Source: Paramecium pentaurelia
Taxonomy: Eukaryota; Ciliophora; Oligohymenophorea; Peniculida; Parameciidae
NCBI GenBank assembly: GCA_905183005.1
Contig: CAJJDO010000063.1
Span: 309,448 to 373,447 of the forward strand
Direction of reading: 5' to 3'
DNA length: 64,000 nt
Shown here: piece by piece, positions 1 to 10,862 of the stretch
Numbering within the stretch: position 1 is the first letter of the stretch
How the letters are laid out: every line of letters begins with the position of its first letter
The notes under the pieces: model-generated
Databases searched by the model: none
Seen by the model: the letters and a program-made list of their open reading frames with translations, nothing else
What the model was told of the DNA's origin: nothing
Program-made: the position numbers and the translations under genes

Positions 1-2
1 TT

Positions 3-290
3 GAGATAGCTTAATTAGAACATTTAATATAATTGTAGACTGAGAAATTACATTATTTGAAAGAATTGAGAGATATTACAATAAATAATTAATAAAATAT
101 TCCTGTATTGAATGATTAATATAGGATTAGTAAATAGATTAATAAGTACTCTAAGACATTGTATAAAAGAAACCTTAAAAGATTTAGAATAATGGAAAAC
201 AGAGTTTAAATAAAGAGAGATCATTTACAAATAGAATGTTAAAGAAATATTAATTTAATATTACAAATTCCATTTTAGATGCATCATTGA
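3..290 (+). CDS. 3' end of a coiled-coil protein gene (5' truncated by window)
   Basis: One frame is open from the first bases to a TGA at 288-290 when TAA and TAG are read as Gln. The 95 visible residues are rich in Leu, Glu, Lys and Gln with heptad-like spacing (LEHLIQLQTEKLHYLKELRD), then become basic. This looks like the C-terminal coiled coil of a structural protein; no family is recognised. The next gene begins just downstream on the same strand, and one of its start models overlaps this 3' end. The rest of the gene lies outside the window. Confidence 0.6.
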
Positions 291-366
291 TTTAAACGTA
301 ATTGAATATTTATATATTTATAGTTTCTAATACAAATCCACAATAACTGATAATTCATTTACTTAA

Positions 367-1876
367 ATGTTATATGTTATTACAAACAATAAGTAAATTG
401 AGATTTATGATTTATCTAATTCAATGATTGTAAATACTTAATTAGGTATTTAATTTATAATATTAGAATTCTAACCATAATATGTATCAATTAGTAATCG
501 TGCAGATGATCCAATATTAGCTTTGGCAAGTATTTATTTAACTTAAAAATTTTTAGATAAAGATGGACAATTTGTATTATATAAAATAGAGAATTCAAGA
601 ATCCCAATTGAAACAGAAGATTCATAAAAACTCAAAACTAAATTAGTGATTTAATTAAATAAAGAATTTGAAATGAATATTGAAAACCAGTAAATCACAT
701 CTATGATATATGCAATGGTTAAAGGAACTAAATATATATTATTTGGTTCAAGTAGTGGAAGTGTTTAGTAAATAATTATAAATAATAAAAGTGTATACAC
801 TCGTAATGGAACATTAATAGGTGAGAGGAATTTCAATAGTCCCATTTTACAAGTAATAAAATCATATCCAAATATGTTATATTTAACATCTAGTGGATTT
901 GGATATATCAATCCTATCAACTTAGAAATAGTATAGCCAATTTGTGACAATGTAAAAATATATTTTATAATATTTACTAGTTACCATTTTAAATAGTTCA
1001 TTTAACATTAGATATACAATAAACAAATATAGTTTATGTGCTATCTGATTTAGGTGAAGTATATGTTTTTGAAATTAAATAAAATGAGTAATGCAAAATG
1101 AAATTGAAATTAATGAATAATCAATAATCTTAAGTGTTATTTAATAATGCTAAATTATTTAGTTTAAGACATTATCTAATAGTTTATGATTAAAATACAA
1201 GAGAATCATTATTATATAATACTACAGATGTTTTGACTGAAGTTGATTATGATCAACCTTTTAATATTGAATTCTTTAAATAAATCAAAGGTTAATAAGT
1301 TGTATTATAATCTATAAAAGGAAATGGTGCATCTCATTATTTATTAACTAGAGAAATATAAGATGATCATGAATTGATTAGTTATTATGAAATAACAATG
1401 CCTTAAAAAAAAGATACTGATATATTCTCAAATTTTAGATTCCCTATTATTATTATAGCAATTGTTATTGTGCTTTTATATTAATTCTGGTTTAAAGGTA
1501 AATAAAAGGATAAGAAAGAGAAGGGATCCAAAAAGAAAATAAGAGGTGAAGATGAAGAGATTGAATAAATATTAAATTAAGCAAAGAAACCTTTGACAGG
1601 ATCTATAGGATCTACTTCCACTATTAATAACAGATCTCCAACAAGATCAGAAGTATAGAATGGATAAAAATAAGTGAGATTTGATGAAAATTTAAAGAGA
1701 GCTGATAAATTTAAGGAATAACTTGATAATATAGATTAAAAAACTAAATTACTTAATGAAAAAGTAGGAGTAACAAATAATATTGAAGCATAAAGATAAA
1801 GTAATTATATATATTATATATATTATTATTAGAATTGGCATAATAAGCATTACTGTAGAAAAATAAATATGTATGA
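367..1876 (+). CDS. Single-pass membrane protein with a probable beta-propeller-like N-terminal region
   Basis: The model has two small introns (952-980, 29 nt; 1801-1832, 32 nt) and ends in TGA at 1874-1876, giving 482 residues. About 300 N-terminal residues show short beta-rich blocks (YVITNNKQIEIYDL, FGSSSGSVQQI) like a WD or PQQ propeller. Next comes one hydrophobic segment (FPIIIIAIVIVLLYQFW), then a strongly basic stretch (KGKQKDKKEKGSKKK) and a charged, partly coiled-coil tail. The arrangement fits a membrane-anchored protein with a cytosolic basic tail. The first in-frame ATG is at 367. A longer model starts at ATG 236 and splices a 26-nt intron at 298-323; it keeps frame (517 residues) but overlaps the preceding gene. 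Function unknown. Confidence 0.65.
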
Positions 1877-1898
1877 TAAATCATAAAAATAATATCAA

Positions 1899-2524
1899 TC
1901 ATTCTTACTGTTTCTAATCAATATTATTATTGTATAATGTATCATAATATTATTAAAGTTATTTCATAAATCCTGTATTTGGTTAAGCAATTTATCTTTT
2001 AGTTTTAACTAATTCCAAAGCATCATTAACAGTCATTTTATGGTTTTTAATTAAATATGCAATTATGAATGTAGTTGATCTTGATTTTCCAGCAAAACTA
2101 TATAATTAACATAAATACCAATGTACAAGTATATTTTATTTAGAATTAAGAGCATTTTCTATGAATTAATTAGATTCTTCAAATTTTGATTTAATGTCTT
2201 GATCAACACTATCATTAATATTAATGATTAGAGATGTGAAATCTTAAGAAAATGGTGCTTTTGGCATTTCACAAGCTGATAGAATAAATTTAATATTTTC
2301 TATCAATACTATCTTTCAGATTTACATTCCAATAGTTTTTTTTTATTTAATGCACATCCTAAACATCCTAAATAAAGATTAGGAATTATTTCAATAGGTA
2401 TACTATCTTCTTTTAATTATCTCATTATTAAAAGAATCTTAATTTTGTCCATTAAATTCTACACTTAAATATTATGTGTATTTTCATTATCCTTTTTCCC
2501 TTATGTTTCCTCTCCTTATTACAT
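1899..2524 (-). CDS. Dual-specificity protein phosphatase
   Basis: Three exons, with introns at 2300-2325 (26 nt) and 2098-2118 (21 nt), encode 192 residues from ATG at 2524 to TGA at 1899. The active-site loop VHCFAGKSRSTTFIIAYL matches the HCxxGxxR signature of dual-specificity phosphatases, with the Cys nucleophile codon split by the second intron. Upstream are the usual fold elements: IPNLYLGCLGCALN, then LLEQNIKFILSACE, then the conserved SxD-type region (NINDSVDQDI). The enzyme should dephosphorylate phospho-Tyr and phospho-Ser/Thr in the cytosol; the substrate cannot be deduced. The catalytic acid (Asp in the NDSVD segment), Cys and Arg are all present. It is divergent from the coiled-coil gene at 2548, with only 23 nt between start codons. 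Confidence 0.9.
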
Positions 2525-2547
2525 AAATTTATATAAATAAATAATTT

Positions 2548-3191
2548 ATGGAAAACTTTGATCAAAATTTTAAAACAGATGATAGAAATTTGCAACTTTC
2601 CTAGTTAGTTTTATAATAAAAAAGAGAAAAAATCATTTTACAAAAAAAAATATAAGGTTTAGAGAAATAAAATAAGTATTTATACAATTTGATTAGAATT
2701 TTGTCTGATCAAATGGAATCCTATAAAAATGAAAAAGAAGAATAGTCTACTTAAATAACATAACTTAAAGAATACATAGCTAAATAAGATTCTGTGACAA
2801 CTAAATTAAATGAATTAATGTAACTAATTTATTATAATGAAGTAAAAAGTTATTATAAAGAGATGATGAAAATTAATAATATGATAATTCATTAAGTGCT
2901 CCTAAAACTGAAGCAAAATCTAATAAATATGATAATTAAGAAAGAAAAAAAAAAGATAAATAGTAATCATATTAATAATATTATAGATATTTAGAAGAAT
3001 AATAAAAATTGGATCTCAATGAACAAATTATTGCATAATATAAAAAATATTCTCTTAAAGATCAATCAATATCAAGTAAACTTCCTCCAATTGAAGATAC
3101 AAAGAATAAACCTGTTATTGTATAAGTACCAAAAAGTTAATTAAAGAAAATTAATCCATAATTTTTAATTGAATAAATGCAAAAAGAATGA
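2548..3191 (+). CDS. Coiled-coil protein, unknown function
   Basis: ATG at 2548, one 23-nt intron at 2820-2842, and TGA at 3189-3191 give 206 residues. Residues 15-110 are Gln/Glu/Lys/Leu-rich and look like a long coiled coil (KREKIILQKKIQGLEKQ). The middle is Tyr/Gln-rich and charged, and the C terminus has a short Pro-containing segment (KLPPIEDTKNKPVIVQVP). No domain is recognised. It faces the phosphatase gene across a 23-nt gap at its 5' end and ends 11 nt from the DPH5 stop codon, so the 3' UTRs of this convergent pair must overlap or be very short. The splice is needed to keep frame and uses the typical GTA...AAG pattern. Confidence 0.7.
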
Positions 3192-3202
3192 AAATAAATT
3201 AA

Positions 3203-4084
3203 TCAATCTATTTTTTGTTAATTGTTTCTATAAAACTAAAACATTTCTTCTTCAATTGGATGTAATTCCTTTGCACAAATTACAAATGAATGTAAAGGTG
3301 CTCCCATATCTATTTCTAAAAACTCATGCAAAAATCCAGAAATAATCTCATTATATAATTAATATTTACTTTTTAACTCTCAAATCCAACTCTAGCTACA
3401 CCAAAACATTTAGTCTTTTCATCTATTGCATTTAAACCTAATTATTTATCAGATTCTATTATTTATTCAACTGCTATTTGAGTACTCATAAATCTAGGAG
3501 CTTCATATATTTTTTTTCCTCTAGCTAAATTTTCTTCTGAAATTTCTTTTACTTTTATATCTAAAAGAACTAAAGTATGTAAATTATGATCTAAATTAGC
3601 CTTAATTTTTGGATAAAAACTATAAGGCCTCCATTTTTCAGTAAAAAATGGTACAGATACTGTTTCCCCAAATCTATAAACTTATAAACCAGTGCAACCA
3701 ATAGCATTAATAATTGAAGCATTATGAATCACTTCTACTTTTATACCTAATTTTATTGCTCTTAAAAATAGATCTGTATGTGTAGTAGCACAAAATGGAT
3801 CTCCAACAACTAGAAATGCATAATTATTTTAAGGATCTGTAGAAACATTTTCAAGTATTCTATCTATTCCAGTTTCACAACATTCTCTATCTGCTTCAAT
3901 TACTTCTTTTCCATAAAAATCTTATAGTTTTTATTTATTGATTCCAAGAATTGATGTATAACTTTCTAAATAGATTTCTTTGCATGTTTTTACAGCCTAA
4001 TTTATACTTATACTATACCTCAAGTCCTTTGATTGTAATATCTTAATGATCACCAAGTCCTAAACCAATTATATAAAAAACCAT
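3203..4084 (-). CDS. DPH5: Diphthine methyl ester synthase (diphthamide biosynthesis)
   Basis: Starting MVFYIIGLGLGD, with introns at 3997-4018 (22 nt) and 3347-3369 (23 nt), the gene encodes 278 residues, close to the usual length of eukaryotic DPH5. Family landmarks are clear: the N-terminal GLGLGD motif that binds S-adenosylmethionine, the segment FLVVGDPFCATTHTDLFLRA, the stretch NASIINAIGCTGLQVYRFGE, and the RPYSFYPKIKAN region. The protein methylates the modified histidine of elongation factor 2 during diphthamide synthesis in the cytosol. It sits in a compact run of genes, 40 nt from the stop of the next minus-strand gene upstream and 11 nt from the stop of the convergent coiled-coil gene. 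Confidence 0.96.
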
Positions 4085-4124
4085 TAATTAATATTTATAC
4101 AAAAATATTTTATTTTAATATAAA

Positions 4125-5207
4125 TCAATATTATTATTATCTTCTTAAATTACTTTACTATATTGAAGTTGTTTTTTCTGTTGTGGTTATAATTTTCTAT
4201 TTTTTTAATGAATCTAATTCTGCTTAAGCCATCATACATTATTCTTAAGCAGTATGATAATCTTAATTTGCTTTCATAAATTTATCTTTCCATACATTTG
4301 CTTCATTTGAATAATATTTTAATTTTTCAGTTGTTTATTAGAATTCATTCATTTCAGATTCTAATTATCTTATCATTTATTTATATTATGCAATTTCTTA
4401 TTCTTTATTTCTAATATAATATATATATATATTTATACTAAATGACTCTATTCTAATTTTACATTTCCATTATTTATTAATTTAAAACACCTTCTAATTT
4501 TAATAATTATCTTTCTTTATCTGCTAATGCATCTCTTAATTATCTTACTTCATCTCCTCCTTATAACAATTACTAATATTCTAATTACAATTTTTAATAT
4601 CTTTATCTCCATGAATCTATTTCACTTTATTAATTTTATATTTCTTTTCTTAATCCATCTTCAATATCTTTCATCATCTTTATTTTTGCTTCCAATTCTC
4701 TAACTTAAAATTCTTCATTAGAAGTGACTTTTAATTCTTAACCCTAATTTTTATATCTTGCCAATTCAGTCTATAAATCATAAATCTTAACTTCTAATTC
4801 TACACATTTCTTTTTCCAAGGCTCTTCAACATCCTCAACTGAAAGTACTTACATTTCTCTTTCCACATGATATAATTCATTAATTTCTGGTTATTAAGGA
4901 GGTGGAGTAGCTAATTGTTATGATTAAACTTATTAAGGTGATCTTTATTAATATTAATATTAAGGTATTTTATATTCATGTGTATGTTGCCTATAATATA
5001 TTCATTTATTTACATATGATGTGTTTAAATTGTTTTAACTTATTGATTTTGAATATATTAATTCTGAATTCCTTATTAAGTATAAATAGTTTGTCCTGTA
5101 GGAACTTTAAGTGGTGATTAATAAGGTTGATAGGGTGGTCTTTGAATACCACTTTATCCTAATACAACAGATTAAACAGGAACACTAGTTATTGGTTACG
5201 GATACAT
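4125..5207 (-). CDS. Gln/Pro-rich N terminus plus long coiled coil, probable cytoskeletal protein
   Basis: Introns at 4991-5013 (23 nt) and 4411-4438 (28 nt) join into 343 residues. The first 110 residues are low complexity and rich in Gln, Pro, Tyr and Ser (MYPQPITSVPVQSVVLGQ). From about residue 115 the protein is a nearly continuous coiled coil with strong heptads (VRELEAKIKMMKDIEDGLRK, DALADKERQLLKLEGVL). It ends in a Thr/Lys/Gln-rich tail. This is the profile of ciliate cortical or basal-body structural proteins, but no specific family is recognised. Much of the Gln is encoded by TAA and TAG. It is co-directional with DPH5 (40-nt gap) and with the next coiled-coil gene (54-nt gap). Confidence 0.72.
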
Positions 5208-5261
5208 TTTTAATATTAATTTAATAATTCACTTTCAAATTAGTATTCTAAATGAAATATA

Positions 5262-6403
5262 TCACTTATATAACAATTTTCCTTTTTTAATAATCATTCT
5301 GTCTTTTGTTGAAAAACTTCTCTTTTTATCTATTTAATGTAATATATCTTAATATTCAGTTTATATTGTAGTAGGTTCCAATAATTATCCAATATGAGAA
5401 CTTGGAAATAATTTCTAATGTAAAGTTTGTAATAATCTATCATTCATTAATACTAATTCTAATATTTTAAATTTATCCTCTTTTCTAAAAACATTAAAAT
5501 CTGATAATTTATTTTCAACTTGAACATTTTAACGACGACGCATAATATCTTTACGTACTTACTTTTTTATTTAGTATTCAATACCTCAACACATTCAATA
5601 AAAAATTCCTCATATTCACTTCTTGTTGCAAATGCTTTTGTAGATTAACAAATTGCTTAATTCATTTTTTATCTTAATAATTGTATCTATTTTGTTTAAG
5701 TATTTTCAATAAATGTAACATACAAAGCAATTTCATTTATTATTTAATTTTAATCTTCATGTGTTATTCTCTCAAAAATATCTTATAATTATTTTATATG
5801 TTTTGGTTATGCTTAACCTGACATAATCCTTTTATGTCTTGGTTAAGTGCAAAATAATTATTATTCTTTAATCTATTCTGCTTATTCTGTAACAACACTT
5901 GTTGTATGTCTTATAACTTCATATTTCTTATTTTTTCTCATTAATTATTTTATTTATTCTTCAAGGAACTCATTTTCTTTTTAAACTTCTTATAATCTAA
6001 ATTTCAATTCAAATATATCTTTATTTTTTACTTCAATTTTATTATAAAGTTTAACACTTTCCTCTCTAAACCATTCCAATTATTATTCCATATTTTGAAT
6101 GCGTTTATTATCTTTATAATATTTCTCCATCTCTATACTTTTCTCTTTTAAATATTTCAAATCTTCTTTCACTTATCTCATATAACCATTATATGCTATT
6201 ACAAATTCAGAAAGTGCTTTCTCTTTTACCATTGTTACTTTAGATTCTAACATATCTAAATAATTTTCCACTTGATTTTTTAAATCATTAATTCTAGTTA
6301 TTTTATGTGGAGATGATGGTTAAGATTATATATCTTCATAATTCTTACCTGAAATATAAGATTTATGAGAATTTCTAATTGCAAAACTATCACTATCAAA
6401 CAT
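5262..6403 (-). CDS. Coiled-coil protein, unknown function
   Basis: One 23-nt intron (5562-5584) gives 372 residues from ATG at 6403 (MFDSDSFAIRNSHKSY) to TGA at 5262. After a Ser-rich start, residues 40-180 form a coiled coil (NKIEVKNKDIFELKFRLQEV), followed by a charged helical middle and a C-terminal helical region containing SSHIGQLLEPTTIQTEYQDI. No catalytic motif is seen. It is probably cytoskeletal or ciliary, but that is inference from composition only. Its start codon is only 10 nt from that of the divergent gene at 6414, so the two genes must share an extremely short promoter or use control elements inside each other. Confidence 0.72.
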
Positions 6404-6413
6404 AAATTAATTA

Positions 6414-7124
6414 ATGAATAAGTACTTAAAAGATAAAGAAAACAAACCATTTATTGATAATGCCAGATTTAAAAGAATAGGAACAACTGATAGAACTTCA
6501 TCACCTATTAATCTAATATTGACTAAAATGAGATAATAATAATCTCCACATTTATCTGCTAGAACTCCTAAAGATTGTTAAAGTAGAATATCAAATGAAT
6601 GTGAATAATAATTACAATCTGATAGTATATTAGAAATGGAAGAAAGAAAACGAAAAATTAGAAAATTTAAGTAATGTTTAACTGAAAATATTGAAAAATT
6701 AAAAGAATTAGATTCTATAAGTTAATAAATTTTATCTTTTGAGGATTGTCTTAATTCAATTCTAAAGAAAATTAAAATTATTAAAGTATAAGATTTATTC
6801 TTATTATTATTAGAGTGAAATATAAGAATAATTTAAGTTGCAATAAATAAATCAAAAAAAAATATTCATTAAATAAAGGAATCAATAAAATAAATGTCAG
6901 AAGATATTCAATTAAATGAGATTAATGTTATTAAGTAAATGTAAATGAAACCATTTAATAATATAATTTCTCATTATATGAATAAATGTGAAGGAAATTT
7001 GGATAAAATTGAGAATATGATCAATTAAGCAAAATAATAACTAGAATTTAAAGAATTGTGTAGATAAATTGAACAAAAGTTATTGACCTTAAGAAATTAA
7101 TCTCCTCATTTTAAGGAGGTGTGA
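6414..7124 (+). CDS. Coiled-coil protein with one apparent frameshift in an A run
   Basis: ATG at 6414 starts MNKYLKDKENKPFIDNARFK. A 28-nt intron starts with the GTATAAG motif near 6786. The frame then breaks at a run of nine A at 6854-6862. With ten A the frame continues through LQQINQKKNIHQIKESIKQM to TGA at 7122-7124, about 227 residues of helical, Lys/Glu/Gln-rich protein, and the exon sum becomes divisible by 3. As written, the spliced frame reaches a TGA about 80 bases after the A run. The most economical reading is a one-base deletion in the assembly; a real allele or pseudogene is possible. It converges with the next minus-strand gene, 13 nt between stops. Confidence 0.55.
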
Positions 7125-7137
7125 ATATTGATTGTAA

Positions 7138-7890
7138 TCATTCTGATTATTCTTTGTTTATTTAAAACAGAAATTTCTCAGGAATTAACCATCCAGTTAC
7201 TAATGGTAAACCTTACTATTAATAAATTAATAAATCTTACTTTCATTTATTCACAAATTAATTTAAATTGTGCCAAAGCTATTTAAACTTCATATTTCTA
7301 ATCTTATTATTATTATTATTATTATTATGATTATTATTATTACTATTAAGCAATTGCTTATAATGAAATACGAGCAGCTTTATTAGGATAATCAATTTAA
7401 ACAGTGAATGTCAAATTTCCTTTAATAGTCTATTCTTCTAATTTAATTTCAGGACTAGTTGATAATTAATCACATAAATCTAAAATATAACCACAATTTT
7501 CATAACTAATTGGGAAATTTAAAGATTCTTTATTATTAACCTAAAATTTTATATTTTGTTAAATACTTCTTTTCCTATTTCTGCCATTGGTTAAAATCTC
7601 CATAAATAAATATAATTTCTTGTATATTTCATCTTTACAACAACAGAACCTTATTTAGTCACTTAATATTGAGGCTACATTACATTTAATCTTACATAAC
7701 AAGGCATGAGTGAAACAATTGCTCCTTTTCCTTTGATTTTACTTATTTGATCATAGTGATTTATCACATCAAAAGTGTAAGAATAATTAGTCGATGCTGC
7801 TTTCATACCTGGCTTCCCTTAAGTTTGTTTATTCAAACTACAGAAGTTGAATCTAAGATTACTTATCTTTCTTAAAGCATATCCAATCAT
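7138..7890 (-). CDS. Unknown protein with a polyglutamine tract
   Basis: Two introns (7541-7566, 26 nt; 7216-7240, 25 nt) join three exons into 233 residues. It starts MIGYALRKISNLRFNFCS, a basic hydrophobic stretch that could be a mitochondrial targeting sequence. The middle is globular (GKGAIVSLMPCYVRLNVMQP, NLTFTVQIDYPNKAARISLQ). A tract of about 15 Gln interrupted by one Ser follows, encoded mainly by TAA. The conserved-looking end is MKQGLPLVTGWLIPEKFLF. No family is recognised. The upstream ARF-like gene is co-directional with a 13-nt gap. The last intron is required because the unspliced frame stops early in a poor context. Confidence 0.68.
7302..7350. repeat. ATT/TAA trinucleotide microsatellite inside a coding exon
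   Basis: About fifteen near-perfect ATT triplets on the plus strand, interrupted by a GATTATT unit, read as TAA codons on the minus strand and encode the polyGln tract of the 7138-7890 gene. Such a repeat can change length in whole codons without breaking the frame, and under the ciliate code it is not a stop run. Confidence 0.8.
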
Positions 7891-7903
7891 TAAATAAATT
7901 ATA

Positions 7904-8490
7904 TCACTATTAAAATTTATGATCCAATAATTTATTCATTTTATCTATTCCTTCCCAAATACCTTCTCCTGTTTTTGCACTACATCTCTACATTATTACT
8001 TCTGATTCCTGCTATTATATATCTTTATATAATTCTACAGGTGATGATCTTGGTAAATCTATTTTATTCAAATATATTAGCAACACTATCTATTTTAGAT
8101 GACTTAATACTTTCTATTTTATTTCGCTTCCCAATTTTTTCAATTCATTTTTAACAATTTCTATTCTTTCTGAATCTGTTGTATCTATAACAAATACTAA
8201 TCCATCTAAGTTTTCATAATAATGAGACCATAATGTTCTAACCTTCCCACCAACATCAAAAATTAAATAATGTCTAGCCTTAAATTAAATTGTTTCCACA
8301 TTCAAACCTAATTTCAATTAGCAATACCTATTGTAGGCTAAGATTCTGTAAATTTTCCATTCTTCAAATATTAAAGTATTGATGTTTTTCCACTTCCTTC
8401 TAATCCTACTATTACAATTTTCAGTTTCTTAGAACTTTGTAAAGCTATACTTATATCTTCTTCTTTTTAAGAGGAAGTAAGACAACCCAT
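7904..8490 (-). CDS. ARF/ARL-family small GTPase lacking the catalytic Gln
   Basis: One 20-nt intron (8308-8327) gives 188 residues starting MGCLTSSQKEED; Gly2 allows N-myristoylation as in ARF proteins. Motifs in order: P-loop GLEGSGKTS, switch I TIGLNVET, G3 DVGG, G4 NKID, G5 CSAKTGEG. After DVGG the sequence goes straight to KVRTLW, whereas ARF proteins have QDKIRPLW. The two-residue gap removes the Gln that positions the hydrolytic water, so GTP hydrolysis is predicted to be slow or to need an unusual GAP. Otherwise the length and fold elements are normal, arguing for an active but divergent ARL acting at membranes. The exact subfamily is not assigned. Confidence 0.92.
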
Positions 8491-9556
8491 AATTACAAAA
8501 AATATTAAAAATTTATTAAACTTAGATCAAAAATATATATTTTCCCTCTTTTATCCTTTATCAAAGTATTAGGAAATATCCTATTCTAAACTCTTTAATT
8601 TACATTATTTAGATAAATGAATTAATAAGTAAATATATAATGTAGTAAATTATAGAATTGAATTCTAATTATTTACTTTATTTGTATCATATATCTAAAT
8701 TAGCTCTAAGAAAAGTATGGTAGATTCAATAATAAATTAAGATAATTGAAAATCTTAGTTATTTATATATCCTTAACTTTAAATATAATATTAATTCTTT
8801 ATTAAGTGTGTAATTCCTCATTATAAAGGTTTCAAATTGTTATTTAATTAGATCAGTTTAATTCAAAATAATACTCTATTTAAAAAATTATTGAAAAATT
8901 CTAATGTTATTCATAAAAAATAGATGAATTATTCAATGACATAAAATTATTTTTTACGAAAATATAAAAAACTATTAAAACCTAATTTGGATATACCCAG
9001 CTTTCTTATCCATTTGTGGGGTAAGGAATCTAACTTACTTTCTAAGAAATTAGTTTGAGCTGAGTGATAGTCTGTCAGTACCTTCAAAGTTATTAAAATA
9101 TCTATTTAATTTATTTCAGAAAATTTTATTTAATTTACATGAACAGATTCATATACTTATTTTAGTAAAGTTATTTTTTAAATATGGGTTGCAAATAGGA
9201 AAAAAGATGGATTTAAAGAAGCAATCATTTGCTAATCTTAATGTTATGTTTATAAATAATTATAATAATTTGTTCAAGGGATATAAATGAGTGTACAAAT
9301 TAAGCTATTACAATTAATTTTAAAATAAAAAATATGTCAGTCCTTTTATGACAATCAGCAAGTTCAATATTCTAAATTTTAAAGTAAATTTTTTCATATA
9401 TAACAAATAGATTAGATCCTATACTGGAAAAAAAGTCACCATCTTAAAAATAATGAACTTTTCCTCTCATATATATTGATAAGGAGTGTAAATAATAAGG
9501 GTTTTATATAATAAAGATAATTATTTAAAATAAAATTCTATTATTTTATTGGTTTA
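8491..9556. other. No convincing gene
   Basis: About 1.07 kb between the ARF-like and TLDc genes. Frames without TGA occur on the plus strand (for example near 8640-8890 and 9184-9350), but in this composition such frames arise by chance and none shows a recognisable motif or clear splice pattern. It probably holds the upstream region of the ARF-like gene and the 3' region of the TLDc gene, and possibly a decayed gene. Confidence 0.4.
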
Positions 9557-10862
9557 TCATTATTCAATTTCAAAGACTTCACATTCTTCAATGTTAGGTT
9601 TATCTCCTCCATAGAGATATGTATTATTTCCTCCTTGATTTTCATTCCAAGAATAAGATTAACCTATATCAGAGCTTCCATTTATAAAATCAGTTGAAAT
9701 ATTTATGTCACCATTACTACCAAAATAAACTGCATATCCATTCTATTAACACCAGATAGCAGATTATTTATACTCCTATTTCAATGGAAATATCTCATTT
9801 TTTGTATAAGAGAATATGAAAGAGCTTGCTGTATCATCAGATGCATATCCATTTAAAAAACCATTAAATTTACAATTAGCATATCCTCCAAATATTGAAT
9901 TTCCAGGATTTTTAGATTTAAAAATAAATAACAAATTTTATTTTAAATTTATTTTACTCCATAATGCTTAAGAATTTAGACCATCTTTTGATCCAATATA
10001 AATTTGATTTATTTTATTTATCTTCTAATTAGTTCTTTATTCAATTAAACTTAACAGTTATTGTTAATAATCATAAGGAACTATATTTGAAAGAGGAGCA
10101 TTAGGTGAATAAGTTAATCTTCTGATATACATATTTAGATCTAAAATTGATTATGATTACTATACAAATTTCTATTAAATCTCTTTTTCATCTGGTAATA
10201 AAATTCTATATAATTAAATTATTTTTTTACTCTTTTTTTAATAAATTCTTTGAATCATTTTCTTTTTAATTAATTATTTTTTTAATTATCTCAACACTAT
10301 TCTTTTATAAATCTTCAAAATAAATTTATATCTTGCATTAAATTTAATCTTAAATATCTATTTGTCCATTTTAATTTTATAATTGTTTTATGAGATTCCA
10401 TAAATCATCACATTTAAGTTCCTAATTTATTAAAATAAATTACTTTTTTAACAATTTTTATAGTTGTCTAGGCTTCTTAAATAGCTTAATCTAATTATTA
10501 TTTATATTCGATTATAAGTTAATCAATCCATTTTTAAAATTATCTTAATGTATTTTGCCATTATTGAAATTTACATTTTATTTGTTCTTCTGGAATAAGA
10601 GAATATTTATTGCTTAATTCTGTATAGTTCTAATCAACATTTGCCAAAATAGAAATAATTTTTTATGGATTATTTTATATCTAATAGGTTTATTAAAAAT
10701 TACTTCATGCAATAATAAAATATTATCAAATGTTACTTTTCTTTTTTCATCTTGTAATCCAGCAACACAAGCTGCACATGCTAGAAGAGCACTATTTTTA
10801 TTTGGAATCAAATATTATATCACATATTCTCTATGAATCTAACAATATGCTTCCTATTACAT
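9557..10862 (-). CDS. TLDc-domain protein
   Basis: Three introns (10681-10703, 10422-10443, 10206-10230) join four exons into 411 residues from ATG at 10862 to TGA at 9557. The N terminus has a short Cys/His cluster (EAYCQIHREY, then LACAACVAG) resembling a small zinc-binding motif. A helical coiled-coil region of about 170 residues follows. The C-terminal 170 residues are a TLDc domain: IYIGSKDGLNSQALWSKIN, then GNSIFGGYAN, then FIFSYTKNEIFPLKQEYKQS, then FGSNGDINIS, and the family end YLYGGDKPNIEECEVFEIE. TLDc proteins are linked to oxidation resistance and V-ATPase regulation; in ciliates the family is expanded. The role here is not determined. Confidence 0.9.

Noticed and set aside
6854..6862. 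Programmed +1 frameshifting as in Euplotes
   Set aside because: Euplotes shifts occur before TAA/TAG stops, which are sense codons here. Lesions fall in homopolymers and vary in direction.
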